Notes: a model not told the origin generated them from the sequence alone. Counted from the stretch's first letter, positions 8,664 through 17,597 are shown. The stretch: 64,000 nt of DNA from Micromonospora tarapacensis (GCF_019697375.1 NZ_JAHCDI010000001.1:1-64000); one strand, 5' to 3'. Numbers and translations are program-made.

Positions 8664-8725
8664 GGTACGCAAGACAGCGGCCAACCTGGTGCAGATTAGG
8701 CCATATCGCCTCGGTCTTGCGTACC
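8664..8725. promoter_or_regulatory. Perfect 12-bp inverted repeat in a divergent promoter region
   Basis: The arms GGTACGCAAGAC (8664-8675) and GTCTTGCGTACC (8714-8725) are exact reverse complements separated by 38 bp. They lie between the XRE regulator (start 8569, minus) and the small plus-strand gene at 8858. The spacing of about five helical turns would suit a looping or tetrameric repressor. The XRE protein is the obvious candidate, but this is inference. Confidence 0.5.
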
Positions 8726-8787
8726 GGAGACCGCAGCGGGCTCCCCATTGCTACGAGCGGTGCGCGCCGTGGTGGTGGGCGATGGGC

Positions 8788-8834
8788 GGGGCACGCCGTG
8801 TGGCCAGCGTGGATGGATCTATGCGGCGTGCCCC
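8788..8834 (+). promoter_or_regulatory. 11-bp inverted repeat upstream of a small gene
   Basis: GGGGCACGCCG (8788-8798) and CGGCGTGCCCC (8824-8834) are perfect reverse complements with a 25-nt spacer. They end nine bases before the GGGGAGG ribosome site of the gene starting at 8858. In RNA this would be a hairpin in the leader; in DNA it could be an operator. Confidence 0.4.
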
Positions 8835-8857
8835 ACCCCCTTGGGGAGGCAAATCAC

Positions 8858-9139
8858 GTGACGACTTACCTCGGTGGTGGTCAGGTCGACATCGCGCAAG
8901 CCGAGCTGAACCGGCACGCGGTATCGAGTGCGGATGGGCGGTGCATCGGCTGTGGGTCGCTCGGGTCCTGCTCTGTCCGTGACAGCGCCGTGCGGGTGTT
9001 CCGCCTCGCGCTGCGCCTACCGCGCCGGGTCCCGGGGGCAACGCGTCCGGAGTTGATCGGCGCACGACGGGTGGGCGGATCGCACTACTTCGGCGCAGCG
9101 CCACGGACCGCTGCTGAGCCGGCCTCTTCTCATGGATGA
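8858..9139 (+). CDS. Small Cys-containing hypothetical protein, 93 aa
   Basis: GTG 8858 has a strong GGGGAGG eight bases upstream. The protein begins VTTYLGGGQVDIAQAELNRH and carries DGRCIGCGSLGSC, a CxxC with a third nearby cysteine that could bind a metal. It ends in a basic tail with RRVPGATRPELIGARRVGG. I recognise this only as a type of small protein seen in actinomycetes, without a function. Its stop overlaps the next start (ATGGATGA), suggesting translational coupling, and it lies upstream of the MurC-like gene. Confidence 0.55.
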   Translation: MTTYLGGGQVDIAQAELNRHAVSSADGRCIGCGSLGSCSVRDSAVRVFRLALRLPRRVPGATRPELIGARRVGGSHYFGAAPRTAAEPASSHG

Positions 9140-9509
9140 CGACGATGACCTGATCCGTCCCAGGCACCGCCCGCACCGCTCGCGCCGCTTCCCCGGCGGC
9201 CGGCCATGCGCCTGCCCAACCTGCCGCACCGCGCGCAAGGGACGCCGGCCTTCTCCTGCGCCAATCTGGCCTACCTACTCGGCTTCTGGCCCCGTTTTCC
9301 CGCCTTCTGAGGCCGAGCCGGCGAGCGGGCCGGCGCAGATCAATTGGACTCGCGCGGCCGAGGTGGTGACCCGGGGCCATCTCGGCCGCGCACAAGGAAT
9401 CGCACGAGTGGAAGGAGTCAATCCCTCTAGCACGTCCGCTCATGGCCCCAACTTGTCAGCTCTTACACCGAAGGAGACACGGCACCATGACCGACACGAT
9501 CACTGGTAA
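9132..9509 (+). CDS. Possible small basic protein, 125 aa
   Basis: ATG 9132 overlaps the end of the preceding gene by eight bases. The first 40 residues look like real protein: MDDDDDLIRPRHRPHRSRRF followed by a CACPTCRTARKGRR motif with CxxC. The rest is low-complexity, and the frame runs 23 bp into the MurC-like gene. It may be real only in its first half, or its end may be altered by an indel. Coupling to the upstream start is the main support. Confidence 0.35.
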   Translation: MDDDDDLIRPRHRPHRSRRFPGGRPCACPTCRTARKGRRPSPAPIWPTYSASGPVFPPSEAEPASGPAQINWTRAAEVVTRGHLGRAQGIARVEGVNPSSTSAHGPNLSALTPKETRHHDRHDHW

Positions 9510-10932
9510 CCCGACAATCGAGGCGTATACCGGCCCGCTGGACCTGTCCCGCCCGCACTTCGTGGGCGTCGGCGGTTGCGCGATGTCCGGCCTGGCGCGG
9601 CTGCTGGCCGAGATGGGCCACCAGGTCAGCGGCAGCGACATCCACGACTCGGCCACCCTGGTGACCCTGCGCGCGGCTGGCGTCCTGGTGTACCTGGGGC
9701 ACGACGCGGCGCACATCGAGGGCGCGAGCTGCGTGGTCTACACGACGGTTGCGCAGAACGCGCCGGAGGTCCGCGCGGCTCGCGTCGCCGGCATTCCTGT
9801 GGTGCACCGGGCGCAGGTTCTGGACAAGCTGGCCGCCGCGCGGCGGCTGGTGGCGGTGTCCGGGTCGCACGGCAAGTCCACCACGGCGGGCATGCTCGCC
9901 CACATCCTGCGCACCCTTGGGCAGGGCCCGACGTACCTGATCGGTGCCGACCTGACCGGGGCGGGCTCTGGCGCCCACCTCGGCGCGTCCCGGCTGCTGG
10001 TGGCGGAGGCGGACGAGTCGGATCGCTCGTTTCACTTCCTCACTCCGTCGATCGCGGTCGTCACGAATGTGACCGACGACCACCCGGAGAACTTCGTCAG
10101 CCACGCCGAGGTCCTGCGGGCCTACGTCGAGTTCGGCGGCCGGGTCGCGCCGTACGGCTTCCTGATCGTCAACGCGGATTGCGTTGGCGCGACGGTGGCC
10201 GCCGATGTGATCGCCGACGAGCGTCCCGACCTGACGGTACTGCGGTACGGCCGGGACCGGACGGCGGACGTACGGCTGTTGGACGTGCACGCCGAGGGCT
10301 GGAGTGCGTCCGCGACGGTGCGGATGCCGAACGGAACGGAGGTCCGGCTGACGCTGCCGACTCCGGCGGCGCACCACCTGGACAACGCGGCGGCGGCCAT
10401 GGCGTGCGCGGCGGCACTGGGCTTGGACCCCGGCGACGTGGCCGGGGCGGCGTGCACCTTCGCCGGGGTGCGTCGGCGGTTCGAGCACATCGACACCCGG
10501 GCCGGGGTGACGGTCATCGACTCCTACGCCGACCACCCGCACGAGATCGCCGCCGACCTCGACGCCGCGCGGACTCTGGCGCGGGGACGGGTGTTCGTGG
10601 TGTTCCAGCCGTCCGGTCACGCCCGCGTCCTGGCCTTCGGAGACCGCATCGGCGGCCTCTTGGCGGACAAGGCCGATCATGTCCTGCTGCTCGACGTGCA
10701 CGGCACTGTGCCGGCGGGGCGGCCGGTCGCGGACGGCACGGCCATCATGACGCGACTGCGTGACGGTTCCTACTGTCTGCCGCTCGGCCCGGACCACGCG
10801 GCCCGGGTCATCGCGCGGATGGCCGGCCGCGGTGACGTGGTGGTGACGATGGGAACCGGTGACGTGACCGGCTACGGTACGGCGATCCTGGACACCCTGA
10901 GCAACCGATCCGAGGTCGCGCTGTCCGCGTGA
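9487..10932 (+). CDS. MurC-like UDP-N-acetylmuramate-amino acid ligase, 481 aa
   Basis: Mur ligases join an amino acid to a carboxylate with ATP; MurC adds L-alanine to UDP-MurNAc. ATG 9487 follows GAAGGAG. The order of motifs fits MurC: FVGVGGCAMSGLARLL (UDP-sugar binding fold, about 20-35), VSGSHGKSTTAGML (ATP P-loop, about 124-137), EADESDRSF, NVTDDHPENF (central domain), and VIDSYADHPHEIAADL with FQPSGHAR at the start of the C-terminal domain. The P-loop has SHGKST where housekeeping MurC usually has THGKTT. No other cell-wall genes of the dcw cluster are near, so this is probably a second, specialised copy. It converges on a MurF-like gene only three bases away. Confidence 0.75.
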   Translation: MTDTITGNPTIEAYTGPLDLSRPHFVGVGGCAMSGLARLLAEMGHQVSGSDIHDSATLVTLRAAGVLVYLGHDAAHIEGASCVVYTTVAQNAPEVRAARVAGIPVVHRAQVLDKLAAARRLVAVSGSHGKSTTAGMLAHILRTLGQGPTYLIGADLTGAGSGAHLGASRLLVAEADESDRSFHFLTPSIAVVTNVTDDHPENFVSHAEVLRAYVEFGGRVAPYGFLIVNADCVGATVAADVIADERPDLTVLRYGRDRTADVRLLDVHAEGWSASATVRMPNGTEVRLTLPTPAAHHLDNAAAAMACAAALGLDPGDVAGAACTFAGVRRRFEHIDTRAGVTVIDSYADHPHEIAADLDAARTLARGRVFVVFQPSGHARVLAFGDRIGGLLADKADHVLLLDVHGTVPAGRPVADGTAIMTRLRDGSYCLPLGPDHAARVIARMAGRGDVVVTMGTGDVTGYGTAILDTLSNRSEVALSA

Positions 10933-10935
10933 CGG

Positions 10936-12342
10936 CTACGCCTCGGCGGTGACGGTGCCGGGCTCCTCGGTCAGCTTGTCTGCCAGTGCGAGGAGTCCGG
11001 CGCTGTTCGCGGCCTTGACCAACACGACATCGCCTGGCCGCAGCCCGCCGCGCAGCAGTTCCCATGCCTCAGCCACGTCCGCCGCCCGATCTACTGCGGT
11101 GCCGTTGCCGGCGGCTGCGATCGCGTACTGCTCGGCGTTCGTCGCACCGATCGCCACCAGCCATCCGGCCCCGATCTCGGAAACCTGCTGCCCGATCTCA
11201 CGGTGTACCCGCGCAGCGTGGTCGCCCTGCTCGGTCATCTCACCCAACACCGCGACAGCACGGCGACCCTCCCCGGTCATCGCGTGCAAGGCTCGGAGCG
11301 CGGCGCGCATGGCGTCCGGAGCGGCGTTGTAGGCGTCGTTGATGACCGTCACGCCGTCCGCGCGAGTGATCACCTGCATCCGGCCCGGCGACATCGCCTC
11401 CGCCCGCGACACCGCATCGGCCACCGCATCGACCGGATGTCCCAGCCCAAGGGCGACCGTGGCGGCGGCAAGGGCGTTCGACGCCTGGTGCAGCCCATAG
11501 AGCCGCAACCGCACCTCGGCGGACTGGCCGTCGTGCACGAGCCGGAATCGGGCACGGCCCAACTCGTCCACGCTCACGCTCTCGGCGCGCACGTCGGCCG
11601 GTTGCTCGATGCCGTACCGGAGCACTCGGGCGACGGTGCGGGGCGCCATCGCGGTCACCAACGGATCGTCGCCGTTGAGTACGGCCAACCCTCCCTTGTC
11701 GGCGGAGGGCAGGGTTTCCACGATCTCACCCTTAGCCTGGGCGATGTTCTCCACCGACCCGAACTCACCGATGTGCGCGTGCCCCACGCGGGTGACGACG
11801 CTGACCGTGGGCGGGGCGATACGGGTCAGGTAGGCCACGTGCCCGATGCCCCGCGCTCCCATCTCCAACACCAGGTAGCGCGTGTCGGCGGTGGCTCGGG
11901 TGACCGTGTACGGCAACCCCAGCTCGTTGTTGTTCGATGCCCGGTTGGCCACCGTCTCACCCCACGCGGGCAGCACCTGGGCGAGGATGTCCTTGGTCGA
12001 GGTCTTGCCCACGGAGCCGGTCACCCCGATCACCGTGGTCTGCGGAAGCCGGTCCACCACCGCGCGGGCCAGTCGCCCGTACGCGGTGGGTACGTCCTCG
12101 ACGACCACCGCCGGCACCCCGACCGGCCGTGACGCCAGCACCGCCACCGCGCCTGCTTCGATGGCTTGGGCGGCATAGTCGTGCCCGTCGACGCGCTCAC
12201 CGGGCAGCGCCACGAACATCCCGCCGGGCTCCACGCGCCGGCTGTCGAACACCACCGGGGCTGTCACCGTCACCGGGCCGGCGGCGTCGTGGATGGCTCC
12301 GCCGACGACGGCCATGATCTCTTGCAGGCTCATCGGTACCAC
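10936..12342 (-). CDS. MurF-like UDP-MurNAc-tripeptide-D-Ala-D-Ala ligase, 468 aa
   Basis: MurF adds D-Ala-D-Ala to the UDP-MurNAc tripeptide in the cytoplasm. The N-terminus MVPMSLQEIMAVVGG matches the usual MurF opening, which supports the GTG start at 12342 over ATG 12333. Other blocks are FDSRRVEPGGMFVALPGER (about 29-47), the P-loop VIGVTGSVGKTSTKDIL (about 102-118), NNNELGLP, VLEMGARGIGHVAYL, VGHAHIGEFG and VINDAYNAAPDAMRAAL. Length and all domains are normal. It lies outside any dcw cluster and converges with the MurC-like gene with a 3-bp gap. Both may serve a modified or alternative precursor, for example for resistance or a natural product; this is inference. Confidence 0.8.
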   Translation of the reverse strand: MVPMSLQEIMAVVGGAIHDAAGPVTVTAPVVFDSRRVEPGGMFVALPGERVDGHDYAAQAIEAGAVAVLASRPVGVPAVVVEDVPTAYGRLARAVVDRLPQTTVIGVTGSVGKTSTKDILAQVLPAWGETVANRASNNNELGLPYTVTRATADTRYLVLEMGARGIGHVAYLTRIAPPTVSVVTRVGHAHIGEFGSVENIAQAKGEIVETLPSADKGGLAVLNGDDPLVTAMAPRTVARVLRYGIEQPADVRAESVSVDELGRARFRLVHDGQSAEVRLRLYGLHQASNALAAATVALGLGHPVDAVADAVSRAEAMSPGRMQVITRADGVTVINDAYNAAPDAMRAALRALHAMTGEGRRAVAVLGEMTEQGDHAARVHREIGQQVSEIGAGWLVAIGATNAEQYAIAAAGNGTAVDRAADVAEAWELLRGGLRPGDVVLVKAANSAGLLALADKLTEEPGTVTAEA

Positions 12343-12876
12343 GTGATGAACCTACCGTGCCGGGCGAGCGGGGTGGGTGTCTCACCGATGTGTGTAGCCG
12401 GATCGTGGGGCCTGCCCGTCGACAGCTACTGGCAATAGGCCAACTGGCACGAGGCCAACCTCTGTCTGAGGTTGCTCACGAGGAGGTGTGGCGCGCTCAG
12501 GTGGCCGGTGACGACACGCCGATGATGGTGCTGCCGGTGGGTGATCCAGCCATGCCGTTCGGCAAGCGCGCTGCGGAACCTCGGGGGTTGTCGGAGGCGG
12601 CACGGCGTCGTCGGGCGCTGGCCGATCAGGTGGCCAACACTCTTGCGAATCGGGCACCCCTTGGCGTGTGGCGCGGTGAGACGGATGTGATCGCGCAACA
12701 GGTGATGCCGGCTCGATTGGGCGAGGATCCGGCCATGCTAGCGCCCCAGGGCCCGTCGATCCGGACCGGCCGCGGCGGCTGCCCCCCAGAACTCACCTGC
12801 CCGGCTCACCGGACGCCTGACGGGCGCCACCGGCAGGTCTTCTTCGGTTCATCCGCGCTCCCTAATGTCCGGTCTC
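12343..12876. other. 534-bp stretch without a confirmed gene
   Basis: This region separates the MurF-like gene from the exported esterase. On the plus strand from about 12490 to 12750 one frame has amino-acid content like real protein (for example MVLPVGDPAMPFGKRAAEP and LADQVANTLANRAPLGVWRG), but it has no convincing start and runs on into the next gene. It may be a decayed or very short gene. I see no RNA gene or repeat here. Confidence 0.3.
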
Positions 12877-14088
12877 ATGAGAGAGATCAGCACCAGGCGC
12901 CTGGGGCGGGCCCTCGCCGGCGCCGGCGTCCTCGTCCACGTCCTGACCCTGGGTGGCACCGCGTCCTTCGCCGGCGGCCCGAAGGTCGGCACACCGACGC
13001 TGACCGGCTTCGCCGCGCTGCCGGCCGCGACGTTCGTGGCGGGCAGTGAGCCCTCCGGCAGTCTCGTCACCGGCAACACCAACGGCTACTCCACCCCGTT
13101 CGCCGACCAGCCGATCCAGGGCTTCTCCGGCATCGCCGACAACGGCGACGGCACGTTCGACGTGCTGTCGGACAACGGCTACGGCAACATCGCCAACTCG
13201 GCCGACTTCCTGCTGCGCATCCACCGGCTCGCCCCGGTCTTCGCCACCGGCACCGTCGACGTGCTCGGTGGGATCAACCTCACCGACCCGGGCCACCACG
13301 TCCCCTGGGAACTGACCCGCCCGGACCGGGTGCTCACCGGCGCCGACTTCGACGTCGAGTCGATCGTCAAGGCGGCCGACGGCACGTACTGGATCGGCGA
13401 CGAGTTCGGCCCCTACCTGCTGCACTTCGACCGGGCCGGCCGGCTGCTCGCCGCCCCCGTCCCGCTCGACGGCGTGGTCGCCCCGGAGACCGCCGCGCGC
13501 ACCGGTGTCCCCGCCACCCTCGGCGGCAGCAAGGGATTCGAGGGCCTCGCCGCCTCCCCCGACGCCCGCCGCCTGTACGCGATGCTGGAGGGCAGCGTCG
13601 CCGGCGACCCCGCAGGGCACCTGAGGATCAACGAGTTCGACCCGCGGACCGGCGCGTACACCGGTAAGCGGTACACCTACCGGCTCGATGCGGCCAACCT
13701 GGCGATCGGCGACGCGATCGCCATCGACAGGCACCGCTTCCTGGTCATCGAGCGCGACGGCGGCCAGGGTGCCGGTGCCGTGATCAAGCGGCTCTACGTC
13801 GCCGACAAGCGCGACCGCAACCGCGACGGGCTGCTGGACAAGACGCTGCTGGTCGACCTGATGGACATCGCGAACCCGAAGCGGCTGGGCGGCTTCGGCA
13901 GCACGTTCACGTTCCCGTTCCAGACCATCGAGAACGTGGTGATCCTGGACGACAGGACGGTCGCCGTGCTCAACGACAACAACTTCCCGTTCTCCACCGG
14001 CCGGGCGGCCGGCGTGGCCGAGGACAACGAGTGGATCACCATCAGGCTGCCCGCGTCGCTCGACCCGGACCGGCGCATTCTCAAGTGA
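12877..14088 (+). CDS. Exported phytase-like esterase-family protein, 403 aa
   Basis: The protein matches the esterase-like activity of phytase family, predicted beta-propeller proteins that act outside the cell. Residues 1-35 are a signal peptide (basic MREISTRRLGRALAG, a hydrophobic core, then SFAGG). Typical blocks are GFSGIADNGDGTFDVLSDNG, DVESIVKAADGTYWIGDEFG, GSKGFEGLAASPD, FLVIERDGGQG and FPFQTIENVVILDD. An upstream ATG at 12865 is an alternative start; neither has a clear ribosome site. Substrate specificity cannot be judged. A strong hairpin follows 34 bases after the stop. Confidence 0.75.
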   Translation: MREISTRRLGRALAGAGVLVHVLTLGGTASFAGGPKVGTPTLTGFAALPAATFVAGSEPSGSLVTGNTNGYSTPFADQPIQGFSGIADNGDGTFDVLSDNGYGNIANSADFLLRIHRLAPVFATGTVDVLGGINLTDPGHHVPWELTRPDRVLTGADFDVESIVKAADGTYWIGDEFGPYLLHFDRAGRLLAAPVPLDGVVAPETAARTGVPATLGGSKGFEGLAASPDARRLYAMLEGSVAGDPAGHLRINEFDPRTGAYTGKRYTYRLDAANLAIGDAIAIDRHRFLVIERDGGQGAGAVIKRLYVADKRDRNRDGLLDKTLLVDLMDIANPKRLGGFGSTFTFPFQTIENVVILDDRTVAVLNDNNFPFSTGRAAGVAEDNEWITIRLPASLDPDRRILK

Positions 14089-14121
14089 GCCGGTGACCAC
14101 CCGTCGGCCGGGCCGCGCCCT

Positions 14122-14144
14122 GGCCCGCCCCAGCGGGGCGGGCC
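14122..14144 (+). terminator. Strong GC hairpin after the phytase-like gene
   Basis: GGCCCGCCCC, a 3-nt loop AGC and GGGGCGGGCC form a perfect 10-bp stem. There is no T run, as is common for actinomycete terminators. It lies 34 bases after the stop at 14088. Confidence 0.65.
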
Positions 14145-14206
14145 GGTGGTTGCGGCCCGGACCGCCAGGGGCGTTTCCGCCCACCCGGCCGGGGTATCCG
14201 GGCGGC

Positions 14207-14425
14207 ATGGCCGAGACGGAGTTCCACCCGGGCGACCACGTCTCCTGGGCCAGCCACAGCGGCCGGGGGCACGGCGTGGTGCAGGAGAGACTGACCGAAC
14301 GCACCCGCCTGCGGGGTCGCGCCGTGAACGCCTCCCCGCAGGCGCCGCAGTACCGCATCCGCAACGACGACTCGGGCCGGGACGTCGCCCATCGCCCGGA
14401 GGTGCTGCGCCGTGAACCGGGATGA
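14207..14425 (+). CDS. HVA1/DUF2945-type small Tudor-like protein, 72 aa
   Basis: The protein begins MAETEFHPGDHVSWASHSGR and continues with GHGVVQERLTERT and PQYRIRNDDSGRDVAHRPEV. This is the short beta-barrel layout of the hypervirulence-associated Tudor (DUF2945) family, whose biochemical role is poorly known. ATG 14207 is the sensible start because the longer frame upstream is unlike protein. It overlaps the next gene by 14 bp, so the two form an operon. Confidence 0.7.
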   Translation: MAETEFHPGDHVSWASHSGRGHGVVQERLTERTRLRGRAVNASPQAPQYRIRNDDSGRDVAHRPEVLRREPG

Positions 14426-14759
14426 CGACGACCAGCAGACCTACCGGGAGTTCACCGACGCGGTGAACATGAAACCCGCCGAGCTGCGGCGATGGCTGGA
14501 GACCCCGGAGTCCAAGCACGTCGGCTGGCGGAGGAGGGGCGCCGGGGGCGGCGAGTCGGTCGGCCACGAGTCGGGCCGGAAGATCATCGACCTGCTGCGC
14601 CGCAAGCGGGACCAGTTCACCGCGGCCGACTACAAGCACATGCGCAAGGTGATCGGGTACGTGCACCGGCACATGGCGCAGCGCCCCTCCGGCGACGTCC
14701 AGGACACGAGGTGGCGCTGGTCCCTGATGAACTGGGGCCACGACCCCCTGAAGGGCTGA
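14412..14759 (+). CDS. DUF3140-family protein, 115 aa
   Basis: The sequence MNRDDDDQQTYREFTDAVNM, ELRRWLETPESKHVGW, SGRKIIDLLRRKRDQFTAAD and HMRKVIGYVHRHMAQRP matches DUF3140, a small helical family often found with DNA-binding-like or stress proteins in soil bacteria. It starts at GTG 14412 inside the preceding Tudor-like gene. The function is unknown. Its stop lies 18 bases from the convergent polA stop. Confidence 0.75.
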   Translation: MNRDDDDQQTYREFTDAVNMKPAELRRWLETPESKHVGWRRRGAGGGESVGHESGRKIIDLLRRKRDQFTAADYKHMRKVIGYVHRHMAQRPSGDVQDTRWRWSLMNWGHDPLKG

Positions 14760-14777
14760 TCGACAGCAGGAGACCGG

Positions 14778-17477
14778 TCAGTGGTCGGCGGTGTTCCAGT
14801 CCCGTCCCTCACCGACCGACACCTCCAACGGCACCGAGAGCGGGTACGCGCCACCCATCTCACGCCGCACCAGCTCCTCCAGGGCCGCCCGTTCCCCCGG
14901 CGCCACCTCGAAGACCAACTCGTCGTGCACCTGTAGCAGCACCCGGGAACCCGAGCCGGCGTCGCGCAGCGCGGTGTCGACGTGCAGCATGGCGACCTTG
15001 ATGATGTCCGCCGCGGAGCCCTGGATCGGCGCGTTGAGCGCCATCCGCTCGGCCATCTCCCGCCGCTGCCGGTTGTCGCTTACCAGGTCGGGCAGGTAGC
15101 GGCGGCGGCCGAGGATGGTGGAGGTGTAGCCGTCCTGCCGGGCCCGGGCGACCACCTCCTGCAGGTAGTCGCGGACGCCACCGAAGCCGGCGAAGTAGTT
15201 CTCCATCAGCCCGCGCGCCTCCTCGGCGCTGATGCCGAGTTGCTGGGACAGGCCGAAGGCGCTCAGCCCGTACGCCAGGCCGTAGTTCATTGCCTTGATC
15301 TTGCGGCGCTGGTCCGGGGTCACCTCGGCCAACGGCACCACGAAGACCGAGGAGGCGGTCGCCGCGTGGAAGTCGGCGCCGGAGTTGAAGGCCTGGATCA
15401 GCGCGTCGTCGGCCGACAGGTGCGCCATGATCCGCATCTCGATCTGGCTGTAGTCGGCGGTGAGGAGGCATTCGTACCCCTTCCCCACCACGAACGCGCG
15501 GCGGATCCGCCGCCCCTCCTCGGTGCGGATCGGGATGTTCTGCAGGTTGGGCTCGGTGGAGGAGAGCCGGCCGGTGGCGGCCACCGTCTGGTTGAAGGTG
15601 GTGTGGATCCGACCGTCGTCGGAGACCGACTTGAGCAACCCGTCCACGGTCGACTTGAGCTTGGCCACGTCCCGGTGACGCAGCAGATGGGCCAGCACCG
15701 GATGTGGATTCTGTGCGTGGAGCCACTGCAGGGCGTCCGCGTCGGTGGTGTAACCCGTCTTGATCCGCTTGGTCTTGGGCAGGTTCAGCTCACCGAAGAG
15801 GATCTCCTGCAACTGCTTGGGCGAGCCGAGGTTGAACTCCCGCCCCACCGCCTCGTACGCGCCCTGTGCGGCGGCCTTCACCTCGGCGGCGAAGTGCGCC
15901 TCCAACTCGGAGAGGTAGTCGGTGTCGGCGGCGATGCCGGTGCGCTCCAGTTGCGCCAGCACCCGCATCAGCGGCAGTTCCACCCCGGCCATCAGCCGGG
16001 CCGACTGCTCCCCGTCGCGGGACAGCTCGGCGTCGATCGCCTCGGCCAGGTCGAGGGTGGCCCGGGCGTGCAGCATGAGGTTCTGCTCGGCCACGCCGTC
16101 GCCGCCGAGACCGTCCAGCGTCAGCTGGCCACTTTCCGGAGCGTCGACCCGCAGCTCCCGGTGCAGGTAGCGCAGCGCCAGGTCGGTCAGGTCGTAGGAA
16201 CGCTGGTCGGGGCGGGCGAGGTAGGCCGCGATCTGGGTGTCCCGGGCGATGCCGGCCAGCGACCAGCCGTGCGCGGCGAACGCGAGCACCGCGGGCTTGC
16301 TGTCGTGCAGCACCTTGGGCCGGGTCTCGTCGGCCAGCCAGCCCGCGAGGGCCGTTTCGTCGGCCTGCGCCAGCCCGCTCGGGTCGAACCAGGCCGCCGC
16401 GCCGCCGGTGGTGGCCAGTGCCATCGCGCTGACGGTGGCGGTGTGCCGGCGGTTGGGGCCGGTGTCGAGCTTGACCGCGACACCGACCGGAACGCCGGCC
16501 GGTGCGTGCGTCTGGAGCCAGCCAGGCAGGGCACCGGGCGCCGCGAGCACCTCGCCGGCCAGGTCGAAGCCCGCCTCGGCCTCCGGCTCGACGGCGTCCA
16601 GGTACTGGTAGAGCCGGTCGCGCAGGATGCGGAACTGGAGGGTGTCGAAGACCTGGTGCACCGCCTCGCGGTCCCACCCCTGCCAGCGGGCGTCCTCGGG
16701 ACGCAGCGGCAGGTCCAGGTCCGACACCAGGCAGTTGATCTCGTAGTTGCGGATCACGTCGGCCAGCCGCTCGCGCAGGCTGTCGCCGGCCTTGCCCTTG
16801 ATCTCGTCGGCGCGGGCGATCACGCCCTCCACCCCGCCGTACGTGTTGATCCACTTGGCCGCGGTCTTCGGGCCGACGCCCGGGACGCCGGGCAGGTTGT
16901 CGCTGGTCTCACCGACCAGCGCGGCCAGGTCGCGGTAGCGGCCGGGGCCGACGCCGTACTTCGCCTCGACCGCCGCCGGATCCATCCGGGCCAGGTCGGA
17001 GACGCCCTTGCGCGGGTAGAGCACGGTGATCTGGTCGTCGACCAGTTGGAAGGCGTCCCGGTCGCCGGTGGAGATCAGCACCGGCATGCCCTGGTCGCGA
17101 GACTGGCAGGCCAGGGTGGCGATGATGTCGTCGGCCTCGTAGCCTGCCATCTCCACCACCGGGATCCGCAGCGCCGCGAGGACCTCCTTGACGAGGCTCA
17201 CCTGCCCCTTGAAGTCGGTCGGGGTCTCGCTGCGGCCCGCCTTGTACTCGGCGTACTTCTCCGTCCGGAAGGAGCGGCGGGAGACGTCGAAGGCGACCAC
17301 GATGTGGGTCGGCTGCTCGTCACGCAACACGTTGATCAACATCGAGGTGAAGCCGTAGACCGCGTTGGTCGGCTGCCCGGTCGTGGTGGAGAAGTTTTCC
17401 ACCGGCAGGGCGAAGAACGCCCGGTATGCCAGGGAGTGTCCGTCGACGAGGAGCAGGCGCGGGGTCGTAGCTGTCAC
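14778..17477 (-). CDS. polA: DNA polymerase I
   Basis: DNA polymerase I fills gaps and removes RNA primers during replication and repair. The start chosen is GTG 17477, giving VTATTPRLLLVDGHSLAYRA. The N-terminal 290 residues are the 5'-3' nuclease (GYEADDIIATLA, STGDRDAFQLVDD, GVPGVGPKTAAKW). The middle domain has lost the acidic residues of the 3'-5' exonuclease, as in other actinomycetes. The polymerase domain has motif A (DYSQIEMRIMAHLS), motif B (RRKIKAMNYGLAYGLSAFGL) and motif C (VHDELVFEV). The length of 899 aa is normal. Confidence 0.97.
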   Translation of the reverse strand: MTATTPRLLLVDGHSLAYRAFFALPVENFSTTTGQPTNAVYGFTSMLINVLRDEQPTHIVVAFDVSRRSFRTEKYAEYKAGRSETPTDFKGQVSLVKEVLAALRIPVVEMAGYEADDIIATLACQSRDQGMPVLISTGDRDAFQLVDDQITVLYPRKGVSDLARMDPAAVEAKYGVGPGRYRDLAALVGETSDNLPGVPGVGPKTAAKWINTYGGVEGVIARADEIKGKAGDSLRERLADVIRNYEINCLVSDLDLPLRPEDARWQGWDREAVHQVFDTLQFRILRDRLYQYLDAVEPEAEAGFDLAGEVLAAPGALPGWLQTHAPAGVPVGVAVKLDTGPNRRHTATVSAMALATTGGAAAWFDPSGLAQADETALAGWLADETRPKVLHDSKPAVLAFAAHGWSLAGIARDTQIAAYLARPDQRSYDLTDLALRYLHRELRVDAPESGQLTLDGLGGDGVAEQNLMLHARATLDLAEAIDAELSRDGEQSARLMAGVELPLMRVLAQLERTGIAADTDYLSELEAHFAAEVKAAAQGAYEAVGREFNLGSPKQLQEILFGELNLPKTKRIKTGYTTDADALQWLHAQNPHPVLAHLLRHRDVAKLKSTVDGLLKSVSDDGRIHTTFNQTVAATGRLSSTEPNLQNIPIRTEEGRRIRRAFVVGKGYECLLTADYSQIEMRIMAHLSADDALIQAFNSGADFHAATASSVFVVPLAEVTPDQRRKIKAMNYGLAYGLSAFGLSQQLGISAEEARGLMENYFAGFGGVRDYLQEVVARARQDGYTSTILGRRRYLPDLVSDNRQRREMAERMALNAPIQGSAADIIKVAMLHVDTALRDAGSGSRVLLQVHDELVFEVAPGERAALEELVRREMGGAYPLSVPLEVSVGEGRDWNTADH

Positions 17478-17548
17478 GGCAGCGACTCTAGTCCGTACCG
17501 CCGACAAGCCTGGCGCGGCGGCGCCGCCGGGGCCGGACGGAACGCCGA

Positions 17549-17579
17549 CGGCCGTCCACCCGCGAGGGACGGACGGCCG
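17549..17579 (-). terminator. Hairpin after livF
   Basis: CGGCCGTCC (17549-17557) and GGACGGCCG (17571-17579) form a 9-bp stem with a 13-nt loop. It lies 19 bases past the livF stop and upstream of polA, so it probably ends the liv transcript. Confidence 0.55.
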
Positions 17580-17597
17580 CCGACGGTACGACGCACC

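Noticed and set aside
15700..16600. Loss of proofreading residues in DNA polymerase I as a novelty
   Set aside because: An inactive 3'-5' exonuclease domain is usual in actinomycete and Thermus PolA.
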